64,000 bases of DNA from Artemia franciscana (Eukaryota; Arthropoda; Branchiopoda; Anostraca; Artemiidae). Under the pieces are notes generated by a model, which saw nothing but the letters and a program-made list of their open reading frames with translations, was not told the DNA's origin and searched no databases. Below are positions 1-10,743 of the stretch, in pieces. The translations under genes were made by a program, and so were the position numbers. The stretch is taken from contig NC_088867.1 of the NCBI RefSeq assembly GCF_032884065.1, forward strand, positions 23,318,281 to 23,382,280, given 5' to 3'. Position 1 is the first letter of the stretch, and each line of letters begins with the position of its first letter.

Positions 1-1205
1 ACACCCCACCCCCACAATATAGAGGATGCGTTCCAATTATGTAAATCACGTATGTAAGACTTCTGTTTATTTTTCCCACCAAGTTTCATCCGGATCCCTT
101 CAATCTAAGCGTTTTCCATGATTTTAGGTTTCCCCACCCCAAACTCCCCCCACCCAATGTCACCAGATCCGGTCGGGATTTAAAATAAGAGCTTTGAGAC
201 ACGATATCCTTCTAAATATAAAATTTCATTGAGATCCAATCACCGGTTCGTAAGTTAAAAGTACCTAATTTTTTCTAATTTTTCAGAATTAACCCCCCCC
301 CCCAAATACCCCAAAGAGAGCGGATCTGTTCCGGTTATATCAGTCACGTATCTAGGACTTGTGCTTATTTTTCCCACCAAGTTTCATCCCGATCCCTCCT
401 CTCTAAGTGTTTTCCAAGTTTTTGGTTTCCCCTTCCCAAATCCCCCCCAATGTCACCATATCCGGTCGGAATTTAAAATAAGAGCTCTGAGACACAATAT
501 CCTTCTAAATATCAAATTTAATTGAGATCCGGTCACCCGTTCGTAAGTTAAAAATGCCTCATTTTTTCTAATTTTTCAGAATTACCCCCCCCCCTCCCCC
601 CGACTACCCCAAAGAGAGCGGATCCGTTCCGGTTGTGTTAATCATGTATCTAGGACTTGTGCTTATTTTTACCACCAAGTTTCATCCCAATCCCTCCACT
701 CTAAGTGTTTTCCAAGTTTTAGGTTTCCCCTCCCAACTCCCCCCCAACGTCACCAGATCCGTTCGGGATTTAAAATAAGAGCTCTGAGACACGATATCCT
801 TCTAAATATCAAATTTTATTGAGATCCGATCGCCCGTTCGCAAGTTAAAAATACCTCATTTTTTCTAATATTTCAGAATTAACCCCCCCCCCCCCAACTA
901 CCCCAAAGAGAGTGGATCCTTTCCTGTTATGTCAATCATGTATCTAGGACTTGTGCTTATTTTTCCCACCAAGTTTCATCCCGATCCCTCCACTCTAAGT
1001 GTTTTCCAATATTTTAGGTTTCCCCCTCCCAGACCCCCCCCCCCAATATCACCAGATCCGGTTGGGATTTAATATAACAGCTTTGAGACATGATATACTT
1101 TCAAACATCAAATTTCATTAAGATCTGATCAACCGTTCGTAAGTTAAAAATACTTAAATTTTTCTATTTTTCCGAATCCACGGGCCCCCCACTTCACCCC
1201 CCCCC
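1..1205. repeat. Tandem repeat, ~296-bp unit, about four copies
   Basis: A unit of about 294-298 bp recurs with modest divergence. The landmark AAGAGAGCGGATC falls near 313, 611 and 905, and the first copy is cut by the window edge. Each unit carries, in order, a CCACCAAGTTTCATCC block, a TTCCAAGTTTTAGGTTTCC block, AGATCCGGTCGGGATTTAAA, GACACGATATCCTTCTAAAT, and a C-run of 8-14 bases. The array ends at a long C-run near 1196-1215. The array is non-coding, and its C-runs vary in length between copies. Confidence 0.9.
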
Positions 1206-1215
1206 CCCCCCCCCA

Positions 1216-1388
1216 AATGTCCAAATCGGGAAAAAGACCTTCTAATTTAATCTGGTTCGGTCCCTGATATGCCTGCCAAATTTCGTCGTCCTAGCTTACC
1301 TGGAAGTGCCTAAAGTAGCAAAACCGGGACCGACAGACCGACAGAATTTGCGATTGCTATATGTCACTTGGTTAATACCAAGTGCCAT
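1216..1388. repeat. Non-coding tail flanking the tandem array
   Basis: This stretch links the tandem array to the duplicated segment. It contains a short direct repeat, GACCGACAGACCGACAG, and then TTGGTTAATACCAAG, which is self-complementary. It looks like the end of a repetitive element. I see no coding signal in it. Confidence 0.4.
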
Positions 1389-4300
1389 AAAAATCGAAAG
1401 ATGATAACTTCCACCTAATGGGGACGAAGCTGAGGGAGGGCTGTACACATACCACATACCAAAAGAAAGAAGACCATAATTTTGAAAAGGGCGATAAGTG
1501 CCATAAGCTATTGAAAATGAATGCTTAAAATTTGAGGAGGATGATAAAAGAATAGAAAGATGACGACTCCCACTTAATACGGCTCTCTTCAGAATTTTGG
1601 CCCCACAAAGGGCGAACAAATTTGTTTATTTGGACTAGCTTGAATTATTCGAGGATCGTTGCCTGGGCTGAGGTGACCACACATGTTGCTTTGAAGAAGT
1701 GGGGATGTTAGGTGGCCTGCAAATGAGCTAAAACCCGTGTTGTCCCTTATCGGTTTTAAACTTAGAGCTACATATACCCAGGTCAAAAGGAGTCTAAAGT
1801 ATATATAAAAATTTGTTGGGGGGTAAGGCTGGCCGAAAATACAGCCCGAAAAGGACTATTTTATCTTATCAGCTTAAAATGTATATCTTCAAGTCCTTCG
1901 GACAAGAGAACCCTGATGAACAATAAAAAATTGAGAATAAAGTAATTGACACTCCCCAAAAGGGACAAAAAATTTCCCAAAAGTTGTTTTTCTGAGAAGC
2001 TTGAAACTTAATCTTAAGTTCCTGGGCTTAGGATCCTAGTGTACAAAAAAGACCCCTAAAAATGGGCCGACAGTCTTTTCCATGATGGTCCTGAAAATCA
2101 TATCTTAAAATCCTTAGGTCAGAAGGACCCCAATTCACAAGAAAATGGTTCACCAGAGAATTGATTTATATGTTTGAAAGGGATGCGTTTAAAAGAAAAA
2201 AAAAGTATGGATAAAAACTGATTGTGTATCAGACTCGGTGGTGTTGTCAGTTCACGGAAATTAGGGAGATGGGGCTAAAATGTAATTTTTCAAAATCCAG
2301 GAGGAACAGTTTTATTATTTTTATGTTGGAAATACCAGAAGTCATCTTTCAATGACACCTGGTATTCTACCCCAATTGACACCGCTAGTAAGACTATGAA
2401 AATGGATTGATTGTTTAAAATACAATGATATTGGTCTCTAGAAATCTTGGCAGTTTTAATTTTAATTTTTTAATTTTCAGTTTAATAACGAACCTAAGAG
2501 AAACTGTTTAAAATGTACGTTGTATTCTCTAAAGTGCAAATGGACCTCTATTAATGTGATTGATTATTAATTTCAATAATTGACTTAATTATCTCATTCA
2601 TAGTTATTTGTGTTTGTTTTGAATATGCATTATTATATGACATTTCTGCTGGTTTTAGGTTTTAGTTTGGGCTCTATCTTTCTTTAAAAACCTTCTTTTT
2701 TAGAAAGCATTTTAAAAAGACTAATTTACCTGAAGGAGCAATTGAATCATGGCCAAACCTTGTCGTAAGTAAGAACTAGGGTCCTAGTTATGTCTTTAAT
2801 GGGATTATTATCTCAACTGGTCTCTTTCGGGGATGAAGGAGGGGGGATGTCCTTAAATGCTGGTCCTTAGACCATCTACCATAAGAGTTTTCAGATGTCA
2901 AATAAACCTAGTGAAAAGTATGAGTCATTGTCCTTGTTGTGTGTTTGAAGGTCCACGTGTAATTCAATCCCCCTGGGGGAAGGTAAGGGGATATTGGACC
3001 CTAAATTCTGGTAAGGCAGTCTTTGTGGAAAGTAAGAGTAAGTTTCCCAGTTGGGCCTAATGACTTTCTCGATACAACAAATTCTATCTGGGGTGGGGAA
3101 TGGAGGGGGTCCCTTAATTTGTGGTGCTAAGAAATCTACCAGATAAGCTGGTCGTATTTTCACCAAACTTTGTAAGAAGTTAAAGTTTGTGCCTTATTTA
3201 TTCATTTTACGGCCGATGACTTATTTGACACCTTTGTACAGGATTGAAAGAAGGGGGACCTTTTAATGAAGTTTCATCAGAAGGAGCTACTGGATTTATA
3301 CCAAATGTGGTTGGGAGCAAGCGTGTCTTAAATGTATATTATGGGGGGTCTACGCCCATTTTAATCTTTATTGGAGAGGGACTCCAGAAATTTTGAGATC
3401 ACGGGATCGGCCCAAACATTTTGTTTTATCTCACCAAAAAGGGTGGGATGTAAACGGAGGTATCCTAGTTGCGTTTTCAGGAGCTTATAGCTGATCTAAC
3501 ATATGAGGTGCGACGGGTCCCTAAACTCTTGTCATTAGGCTCTTACCTAGGATGTGTTTATATCTTAATAGAGCTTGGTGAGTAGAAAAAGGATCGGAGA
3601 GAACTTTTGTAGGGGTGGAAAAGGCAGGGCCCTTAAATTCTTTTTGTCAGTACGCCTGACAGAGATGGTTATTGGATCGCAACTAAAATTGGATACAATT
3701 AAGAGTAAGTGTCTTCATGGTATGTATATGGTCCAACCTCTTTGGAAGGGAGTGTCAAATTGTCGTTTTATCAGCCTAATTACTAGATGAACTGGGGAAA
3801 TTCATTCAGCAAAACCTGGTCAACAGCTATAATTATGGTGTTGGATGTCCGCGTAGGATCGAATCTCCGTGACAAAGGGCTGCATTCTTCTCATTCGGTT
3901 TGGATTTTCGGTGTGCTAATTGAGGATTCTGGACTAACGTTAAATTGTCACTTGTGATGCACCTAAAGTGTGGACCATGGCCACTATTTCAGCAAAACTT
4001 CACCGGGCCTAGCACTGGAGATCCAGTTGACGTTGTTTTTTTCTTATTAAAAGAAAAGACCTTTATATAACCTTTATCAAACACCTTTATCAAAAATTCA
4101 AAGCAATATTAAAGAAGTCAAGATAGTTAATCAACCCTCTCAGTTAATGGACCGGAAACAGGCTGTTACCGGAAGTTATTATTTTGTTCAGTATAAATAT
4201 AATTTGTTTTAATTTTAATACTTTAGTTACTCTACTAATGAGGATGATTATGTACTCGAAATATCCAGAGCTTTTGTAGATATTTGTTTCATTGTCTAAT

Positions 4301-4535
4301 AAATGGACCTATCCCTTTTTGGAATTCTAGTTGACGTATATCCCGATTTGTTTCATGTAGCTGACGTATAGCGCATAAGTGGGACTAATTTTGCTTGAAG
4401 TGTTTTTTGGTACACTCGTTTTGTCGATACCCAACTGGCATAGAAATTAATACTCAGTTATGTTTGATAAAAGACTATTTTAGTTCTACATATTTTAACT
4501 AATATATATATTCAGCTAATTAAAGCGTTTTCATT
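1389..4535. repeat. Duplicated ~3 kb segment, copy A
   Basis: This segment is colinear, in the same orientation, with 61290-64000 at the other end of the window. Both start around TCGAAAGATGATAA, pass through matching blocks such as GACCATCTACCATAA, and remain alignable to about 4535 here and to the window end there. By eye the copies differ by roughly one base in ten plus indels. The largest indel is a block at about 3062-3566 that is absent from copy B, with short homology (TAAT/AATAGAGC) at the breakpoint. I find no protein in it; the short open frames are not conserved as reading frames between copies. Confidence 0.85.
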
Positions 4536-4568
4536 TTTATTTGCTGATCTCATAGAGTATTTGAGAAA

Positions 4569-4669
<101 letters not shown>

Positions 4670-4842
4670 TCATAAAATAAAGAGGCAACTAATCAAAATT
4701 TCATTAATATTCAAGGAAAACACACAATTCAGTAAATCGTGATAGATTTTCTGTTTTGGTGACTGTTTTAGGTCTGTGGCTTATCCACTTGGTTTAGTCT
4801 TGTTAGTTTATGCACAGACGTTGTCTTATCACATGGTATGTT

Positions 4843-5667
4843 TCATTCCATAACAGGATAAGGTTGAATAGCTTGGGCTCTGTTAAAAAGCATGTGTCTA
4901 TTGCATATCAGAAAAACTATAGGGAAAAATAAATTATCTGTGAAGTTGTCGATCGGCGTAAGTGTGTCATAAATTATAGAGGGCCAGCCAAAATAAAGCA
5001 GTGGCATTATTTTCACAAGAAAAAATTTGCGGAAAGTCACATTTAAAGAGTAAATGCAACATACTGCAAGAGGGATGCCAATGTAACACTTAGGCTTATA
5101 TGGATCTGAAGAAAGCTGTTTTCTGTGCAAACGTCTCTCTAGTATGATCAGATAAAATGCCATAAAAAGGTACGCAAATATAATCGGCAGTATCACCAAC
5201 GTCCATTTCTTCGACTGATGAACTTGCTCACAGACTTGAAAATTGCCGGAACAGAGGCAGTAAACATTGTGATGGGCCAGTTGTTTCAGATTATAAAAAA
5301 ATGGTACTAAACTGAACATGAGAACACTCAACACTGAAATACATCTTCGTAGATATCCTCTTTCTGTGTAAAAATTTGTAACAACCATAAGAGTGAGAAA
5401 ACTGGCGTGAAAATGAGTTACAAATACAATCGAAATTGTACTTAATAATGCTGTTAGCTTACAGTCAGATTTTGTTAGTCCATAGAAGTATATTACATTA
5501 AAAATACAGCAATAGGGCATCTCTAAATGCAAAATTAGTTTTAAATGGTTCTTTAGATTTCTAGATAGTCCAGCTATCTTTACAATCCTAAAACTTGCAA
5601 ATATTATCCAAGAGGCAATTAATGTAGAAATAATAACAGCAACTGTACCGTACAAAATGAGAGACAT
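4843..5667 (-). CDS. Seven-transmembrane receptor-like protein, intronless, orphan
   Basis: This is a continuous 274-residue frame from ATG at 5667 to TGA at 4843-4845, the longest open frame in the window. Hydrophobic stretches fall near residues 3-27, 41-62, 70-98, 109-126, 155-176, 194-212 and 231-256, fitting seven membrane helices. A Cys just before helix 3 (C69) and cysteines in the loop after helix 4 (C137, C139, C146) fit the disulfide typical of rhodopsin-like GPCRs. The segment after helix 3 reads TERGYLRR rather than DRY, and helix 7 lacks a clear NPxxY. The N-terminus is very short and there is no signal peptide. The gene lies antisense to unc-79, upstream of the exon at 6446. I cannot assign a ligand or subfamily. 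A lineage-specific orphan or chemosensory receptor is possible, as is a recent retrocopy. Copy B of the duplicated segment leaves the window just before the equivalent position. Confidence 0.6.
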   Translation of the reverse strand: MSLILYGTVAVIISTLIASWIIFASFRIVKIAGLSRNLKNHLKLILHLEMPYCCIFNVIYFYGLTKSDCKLTALLSTISIVFVTHFHASFLTLMVVTNFYTERGYLRRCISVLSVLMFSLVPFFYNLKQLAHHNVYCLCSGNFQVCEQVHQSKKWTLVILPIIFAYLFMAFYLIILERRLHRKQLSSDPYKPKCYIGIPLAVCCIYSLNVTFRKFFLVKIMPLLYFGWPSIIYDTLTPIDNFTDNLFFPIVFLICNRHMLFNRAQAIQPYPVME

Positions 5668-6445
5668 TTTCGTTCTGGGAACAAAGTCTTAATTGAAGGA
5701 TATCATATTTGTAGGGTTTTTATTGGTTGCTATTGGATCCAATTGTATTAGGTTGTCAAAGGATCTTCCTCTATGGAATTGTGATAATTGACTCGCTGGT
5801 TTGTAAATTTGAATAAAGCCCAAATTCTGTCTTGCGATACTGCGTAATTCTGTTTATCCGCATATAATAGCTACTGCACATATTCATTATTAATTTATTT
5901 TTTATTACTTTTTAGTAGTGCTACCTTTTGTCCATTGCTAAGCCCCTGGATCCTAACAGATCCGTTGCTAAGCCCGTATAGTCGTGTCGCAGACAAAGGG
6001 GATTTGGGGGACCATTCTAAACTCCCAGGGAAGCTTGAAAAAAATCTTGGTAAAACACAGCAAATTTGGGATAATGGCCTCAAAACAAACTTTTTAAATT
6101 CTGAGACTCCTCCTTAAATAGAAGCCTGAAATGGTTGTTGGCTGTCAAAGATCAAAATACATTAGTTGCAAAACAAGTATTGAGGAATTCCAGTTTGGAA
6201 TTACTAGGTTTAATGACAAATGGTCTCAAATGTTATGATTCAAGCACGGATAAATAAAAAAAGAGACATCTAGTTACTTATACATATTAATCAATGCACA
6301 CTGATAACTATGGATGGAGAATAAAAGAAAATTACTGTTATAGAGAATATGCTGATTTAACCAAAGTGTAAAAACGCATATTAAAACTGTTTTTGTTCTC
6401 ATTTTTTTTTATTCCGAATAAAAATTGACGATAAATATTTTGTAG
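5668..6445. other. Intergenic/intronic stretch, no gene seen
   Basis: An AT-rich region lies between the receptor-like gene and the unc-79 exon at 6446. A short 60-codon frame at 5935-6117 sits in sequence with the repeated phrase GCTAAGCCC and resembles nothing I know. I support no gene here. Confidence 0.5.
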
Positions 6446-6607
6446 GAGTTTTAAAAGATGTTCCTGGCCAACCATTCATTTTCCTCCGAAAGCGAGAAAA
6501 AGAGCAGCAACGGTTGAACTGCTTACCCTCTCTGGACTATAGAGGCTTTCATGCAGCACTGGCACAGCTTCTTGAGGTGATTCCACTCATCACGTCGGGA
6601 ATCCAAA
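6446..6607 (+). CDS. unc79: UNC-79 exon (second conserved block of the N-terminus)
   Basis: This internal exon of UNC-79 follows the acceptor TTTTGTAG and precedes the donor AGTAAGTC. It opens in phase 1, and after the split codon reads VLKDVPGQPF, then the diagnostic block PSLDYRGFHAALAQLLEVIP, then LITSGIQ. UNC-79 is a very large cytosolic HEAT-repeat-like protein. With UNC-80 it scaffolds and stabilises the NALCN sodium-leak channel at the neuronal membrane. In relatives, a VLRDxP segment and SLDYQGL block follow directly after the N-terminal TLKYFSQTLL region, which here is encoded 52 kb downstream (58938-59057). Its opening phase fits that exon exactly. The exon has no stop or frameshift, so it looks constrained rather than decayed. 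Confidence 0.85.
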
Positions 6608-9320
6608 GTAAGTCATTCTTTTTTCATGTAATCAATTCCTGACAGGCACGAAATTTAAGTTTATAATGAATCAAATAATACCATAGGGATTTGCAGGACT
6701 CGTGAAACCTTATTTAATGTGTTTATCTAGTTTTACGACTGGATAGCGTCAGGAAAAAAAATTGCTGCATTCGAAATAAAAATAATTAAATTCTAATGTT
6801 CTACCGTTTGCTCCATCGAACAAAGAATGGGTTTTCTCAAATAATCATATTCATTTTTAGAAAATAGAACAAAAATGAGAAAACATTGGACCACAAACGA
6901 AAAGGAAGTTTTTCACAGCTAGTGATAAAAGGAAATATCCTTCGGTCAAGTGTGGATGAGACAATTTGGAACATCGGACACAACTTATCAAAGTTTCAGA
7001 AAACATAAAATTACAAGAAAGTAATGTAAAAAATTATAGGCGCTAGACAAATTTGTATTAGATTTTTGGAATCAGCATTGAAAATGACGTTGAAAATTTT
7101 CCTAAACATTTTAAGTTTGCCATTACTAAGAACCTTGTCATATTACTTCACTGTCTATCCTCTACCTCTCTATTTGCATTTAACCATTCATAATTAGCAT
7201 TTAACCATTACAGTATCTATCTTTATGATGATTGCACACCTATTTTGAAATCGTCACTATCGACAAACTCTTAACTGATCCGAGGTGAGGTCTGGGGTAT
7301 AACGTACGTTCATAAAGCCTGTCTCCATGCCACATTGATTTGTTTTAATGTAGTTAAATGTTGTTATAAAGCAACACAACAGGCTTTTATCCGTTGCCGA
7401 AATACTGAATTTAATAGAACCATTTTATCGACCAAGGCGTGTGGAAAAAGGACTGAATTCATGTCTGTAATGAGTTGGTGACGCGACTAGGGCTGAAGAA
7501 TGCTGTCGTGAATTGTGTACCCTGATAGCTAGATATATGAACTCAGTTAATTTTTGACTCGTATAGTTAACATACTTACAGTTTTAGTATTTAGAAATTC
7601 AACTTTTCCCGTTTGTGGGAGTAAATACGTAACTTAATATTTTTGTGCATTTATAGGGGACTAAATGGACATCTACCATTTATCAAGGTGTTAAAGCACA
7701 TTGGACTAAAGGACCTAAATACTCCTAGGTTGCAATCTTTGGTATGTGAAATCGTCCATTAATATTATTTGTATTCTATTGTTCGGGTATTTTTTGGGTT
7801 CATTAGCACTGTTAATTACAAGCTTCTAAGTTCCAAGATTATAAGGAGGACACAGACCACATAGCCAAGTACTTCGTAAATTAGAATTCTACTCCTTTTT
7901 TGTTTTGTTCTTTACAGAGTAAACGACGCGAGAAGACGTGCGCTTGCGAGCATCCCCTAAGCATGGCAAAAGTTTTGCTTTGTTTTTTTACTTTCTTATT
8001 TTCAGGAAGGACATTCCAGAAAGGCTATATAGTACAAACACAGATACGTTCAATAGAGACTATAATGCTGGCAGATGAATTTTGTCATTCCACAATTTGA
8101 TGATAATAGCTATTTAAGTCAGACTTGCCCTTTGGCTTGAAACAATCGTTTAGACAAGATAAAACGGCACTCTTATATAAGAGGGAGCAAGAGAGGACAA
8201 AGGGTAGTAATATTGACAGTGGCATTTGTATTCCACCAGTTTTCTTTTTCATATTAGACAAAGCGACATTTACGTACTTATGAAAAGGGAAAATTTAATT
8301 AAAAAAAAAAATACCAAAGGTAAATAGTCATCATCGACTTTTTCATTATTAATAGTAGTTGTCGGTTGGATATTTATATTTTCAATAGTTTGGACACTAT
8401 CACATGATTCAGGTTCGATGTCAAGCTTCCAAGGCTATGTATATACACAAAAGGTATTTGTTTTTTTTACGTAAATGTGATAGGTACAATCAAGCAGCAG
8501 ATTGTAACAATCAGAAGAATCAGTAATGCTGGCATTAGAGTTACAAACTGTTACCCAGTGTAGGGACGATGCTAGCTGATATAACGGTTTTCTATTTTGC
8601 GACAAGCTTTGGAATATAAATTTAATGAAATGAGGTTCTGCCAATGGCATGGAAAATAAACATAGAAGAAAATTATTGTACCTAGCTTCAGAGCAAGAGC
8701 TCTATACTTGCAGAGGATTAGGGAAGGCCGGACAGGGTACTTGTTGAAAATTGAAGACCTCCAGATGAACACCCAGCAGTGCCCTGAGCTTTATGGGTAG
8801 TGGTAAAATGTGGAGACGACCTCTTTAATGAATATCTTTAATGGAATATTTAATGAACCAACGTTACCTTTGGTTTGTAAGTGCTCTTGTAAGAACATCA
8901 CGTCGTAATGGATTCTGCATGGACTAGCAATTTAGATTATGCTCATGGCCGTGTTCGGGCCAACTACTTGTCCCACTGTGTAAATTGTGCTACTCAAGAG
9001 TTGTGATAGTTTTCTTGCTGATTATGTTATTCTGTATTTCGCAAAGGCTTAATCTGTATACTTTCTGCCGTGGCACTCTCAGGCACCCCTTATTCGTACG
9101 GTATGGTTAAAATATACAACATATATTTTAATCGTATCGTAGTAAAACGTACGATACGGTCATTGAAGGTGCTCATATTCTCCATATCTGGAGTCAGTTT
9201 GTCAGGGGCAATCTGTTCCTTCGCTTGCTTAGTCATGCTTAAATGATGTTAATATCCTTCTTTTTCGTTCTTGTTGTGCTTGTATTTTTGAATTTTTGGA
9301 CTAGTACATTGCCTCTTATT
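6608..9320. other. Intron sequence of unc-79, no recognised element
   Basis: AT-rich, apparently non-coding sequence. One splice-bordered frame at 7657-7741 (acceptor TTTATAG, donor GTATGT) is described under findings. A frame at 7900-8100 is not recognised. I see no repeats shared with the rest of the window. Confidence 0.4.
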
Positions 9321-9324
9321 TGCT

Positions 9325-9480
9325 AATCTGTGGTAGCGCAGTAGATCTCTCTCTGCCTTGCAATTTGGGCTCCAGGTTCGATCTCAGTTTCAATAGAGCT
9401 GGACAACAGGCTTACTATATGTCACAGTAAAATAAAGACCCGCAGCTAAACCGTCGAGAATTGCTGACGTCCTATGTGCC
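9325..9480 (+). mobile_element. tRNA-derived SINE remnant
   Basis: A tRNA-like head gives the A box TGGTAGCGCAGTAGA at about 9331 and the B box GGTTCGATCTC at 9375-9385. These are internal RNA polymerase III promoter elements. A non-tRNA body containing AATAAAGACCCGCAG follows. The spacing of the two boxes (about 44 bp) fits a tRNA-derived SINE. No cloverleaf acceptor pairing is evident, so this is not a functional tRNA gene. Confidence 0.6.
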
Positions 9481-9824
9481 ATCAATGGCTCAGTAGGATC
9501 TTTATGCTCATCCTTATTATCTTCCTTTGCTATTATACGTTTCACGGTCTACGCTGTCTTAAAATAGTATATAACGAAATTGAGCATTTTCCTCTCTATA
9601 TGTGCTGCTTAGTTATGGCAATGCTACTAAACTTTGTACAGATTTATGTTTGCCAATCACACCCAACTTGCTTCTCGCTGTTCTCTAAGTGAGTGACTTC
9701 TTGTGTGTGATATTGAGTCAATTGCCGTTTTTTTTTTAAATCCAGTTTTGTGACAGTTCGTCCTAAGAAGAAGCTCCATGAGGGTTTAAAATATTTCTAA
9801 GCTATTTGTATGTTGTAAAAAAAA

Positions 9825-10140
9825 AGGTAAAGGATACGGCATTAGACTTTACAGTCCCTACCGGCGGTGCTGATCTCCGTTTCTGGGCCCTTCAGCCAGG
9901 AAGTGCAATGGGGGGTTGGGGGCCAACCATCCTGTGCTTTCGCACACCCTTCCTGTTTACCTTCCCCAGATTTCTCCAGGTACCCATTTTAAGCTGGGTC
10001 GACTCTGGCTAAGCTTACAGAGTCACGCCACTGACTCCCGTCCCAAACTGAACAATTGGGTACACTGGGATTCGAACCGGCGTTCCTTCAGACAAAGGAT
10101 CCCAAATCCAGCGCACCAACCGACTCGGCTAGGTCGGTTG
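9825..10140 (-). mobile_element. tRNA-derived SINE, minus strand
   Basis: Read on the minus strand, the element starts with a tRNA-like head. Its A-box region is TAGCCGAGTCGGTTGGTGCG (complement of about 10112-10131) and its B box is CCGGTTCGAATCCC (complement of 10067-10080). A ~200-bp body ends in GTATCCTTTACCTTTTTTTT. A second, more diverged copy in the same orientation lies at 52045-52345 and shares the body and the same T-rich end. Two copies of head plus body define a SINE family. It is intronic, within unc-79. Confidence 0.75.
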
Positions 10141-10743
10141 TGCTCTTTTTTATATTTGTGTTTTTGTTATGTAGCCTATATTTAATAGATTGAAGAATTG
10201 TATTGTATTAGGTGGAAGTGTTTACAAATTTTGGCTAGTATTGCCAAGCTATATATAGAATAGAATATTTTTTATTCACTGCAATAGCTGGAGCTAACAT
10301 GAGTATGTCATGACACAAAAAAGACCAAAAAATAATAAATAGCAACACAAAAATAAAAATTATTTTTGGGTCAATAAATTATTATTTCAACGTCAGTAAA
10401 TTAAAATGAATCGTAAAAAAATAAAATAAAACAAGAATCTATTTTCACGATTAGAATAGCGGCCGTTTATATAGAATATTTCAGAATAATTAAGTATATA
10501 AATGGTTGGTGTATTCAAAAACACCCACAGTTTATACCTGAAATAAACTGCATCAAACATTAAATAGTTTTCAAGGTAATTCCTAAACTTTTGTTTATAC
10601 AAAAGTATACTTTTACTTAAACTTTATACCTAAACTTTTGTATATACAAACTTTTGTATTTCTTAATCTTTTGAAATCTTCCGCAGGTCCAGTTAATTGC
10701 AATTCATTCGTCAATTTTATCAGATCCATAGATCTTGAGTAAT

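Noticed and set aside
2857-3060. Conserved short frame in copies A and B (also 62741-62938)
   Set aside because: The frame is similar only because the DNA is duplicated; changes between copies are not biased to synonymous sites by eye, and no protein family fits.
10045-10140. Possible functional tRNA gene (A and B boxes on the minus strand)
   Set aside because: The tRNA-like part continues into a SINE body shared with 52045-52345, and no acceptor stem closes; it is a SINE head.
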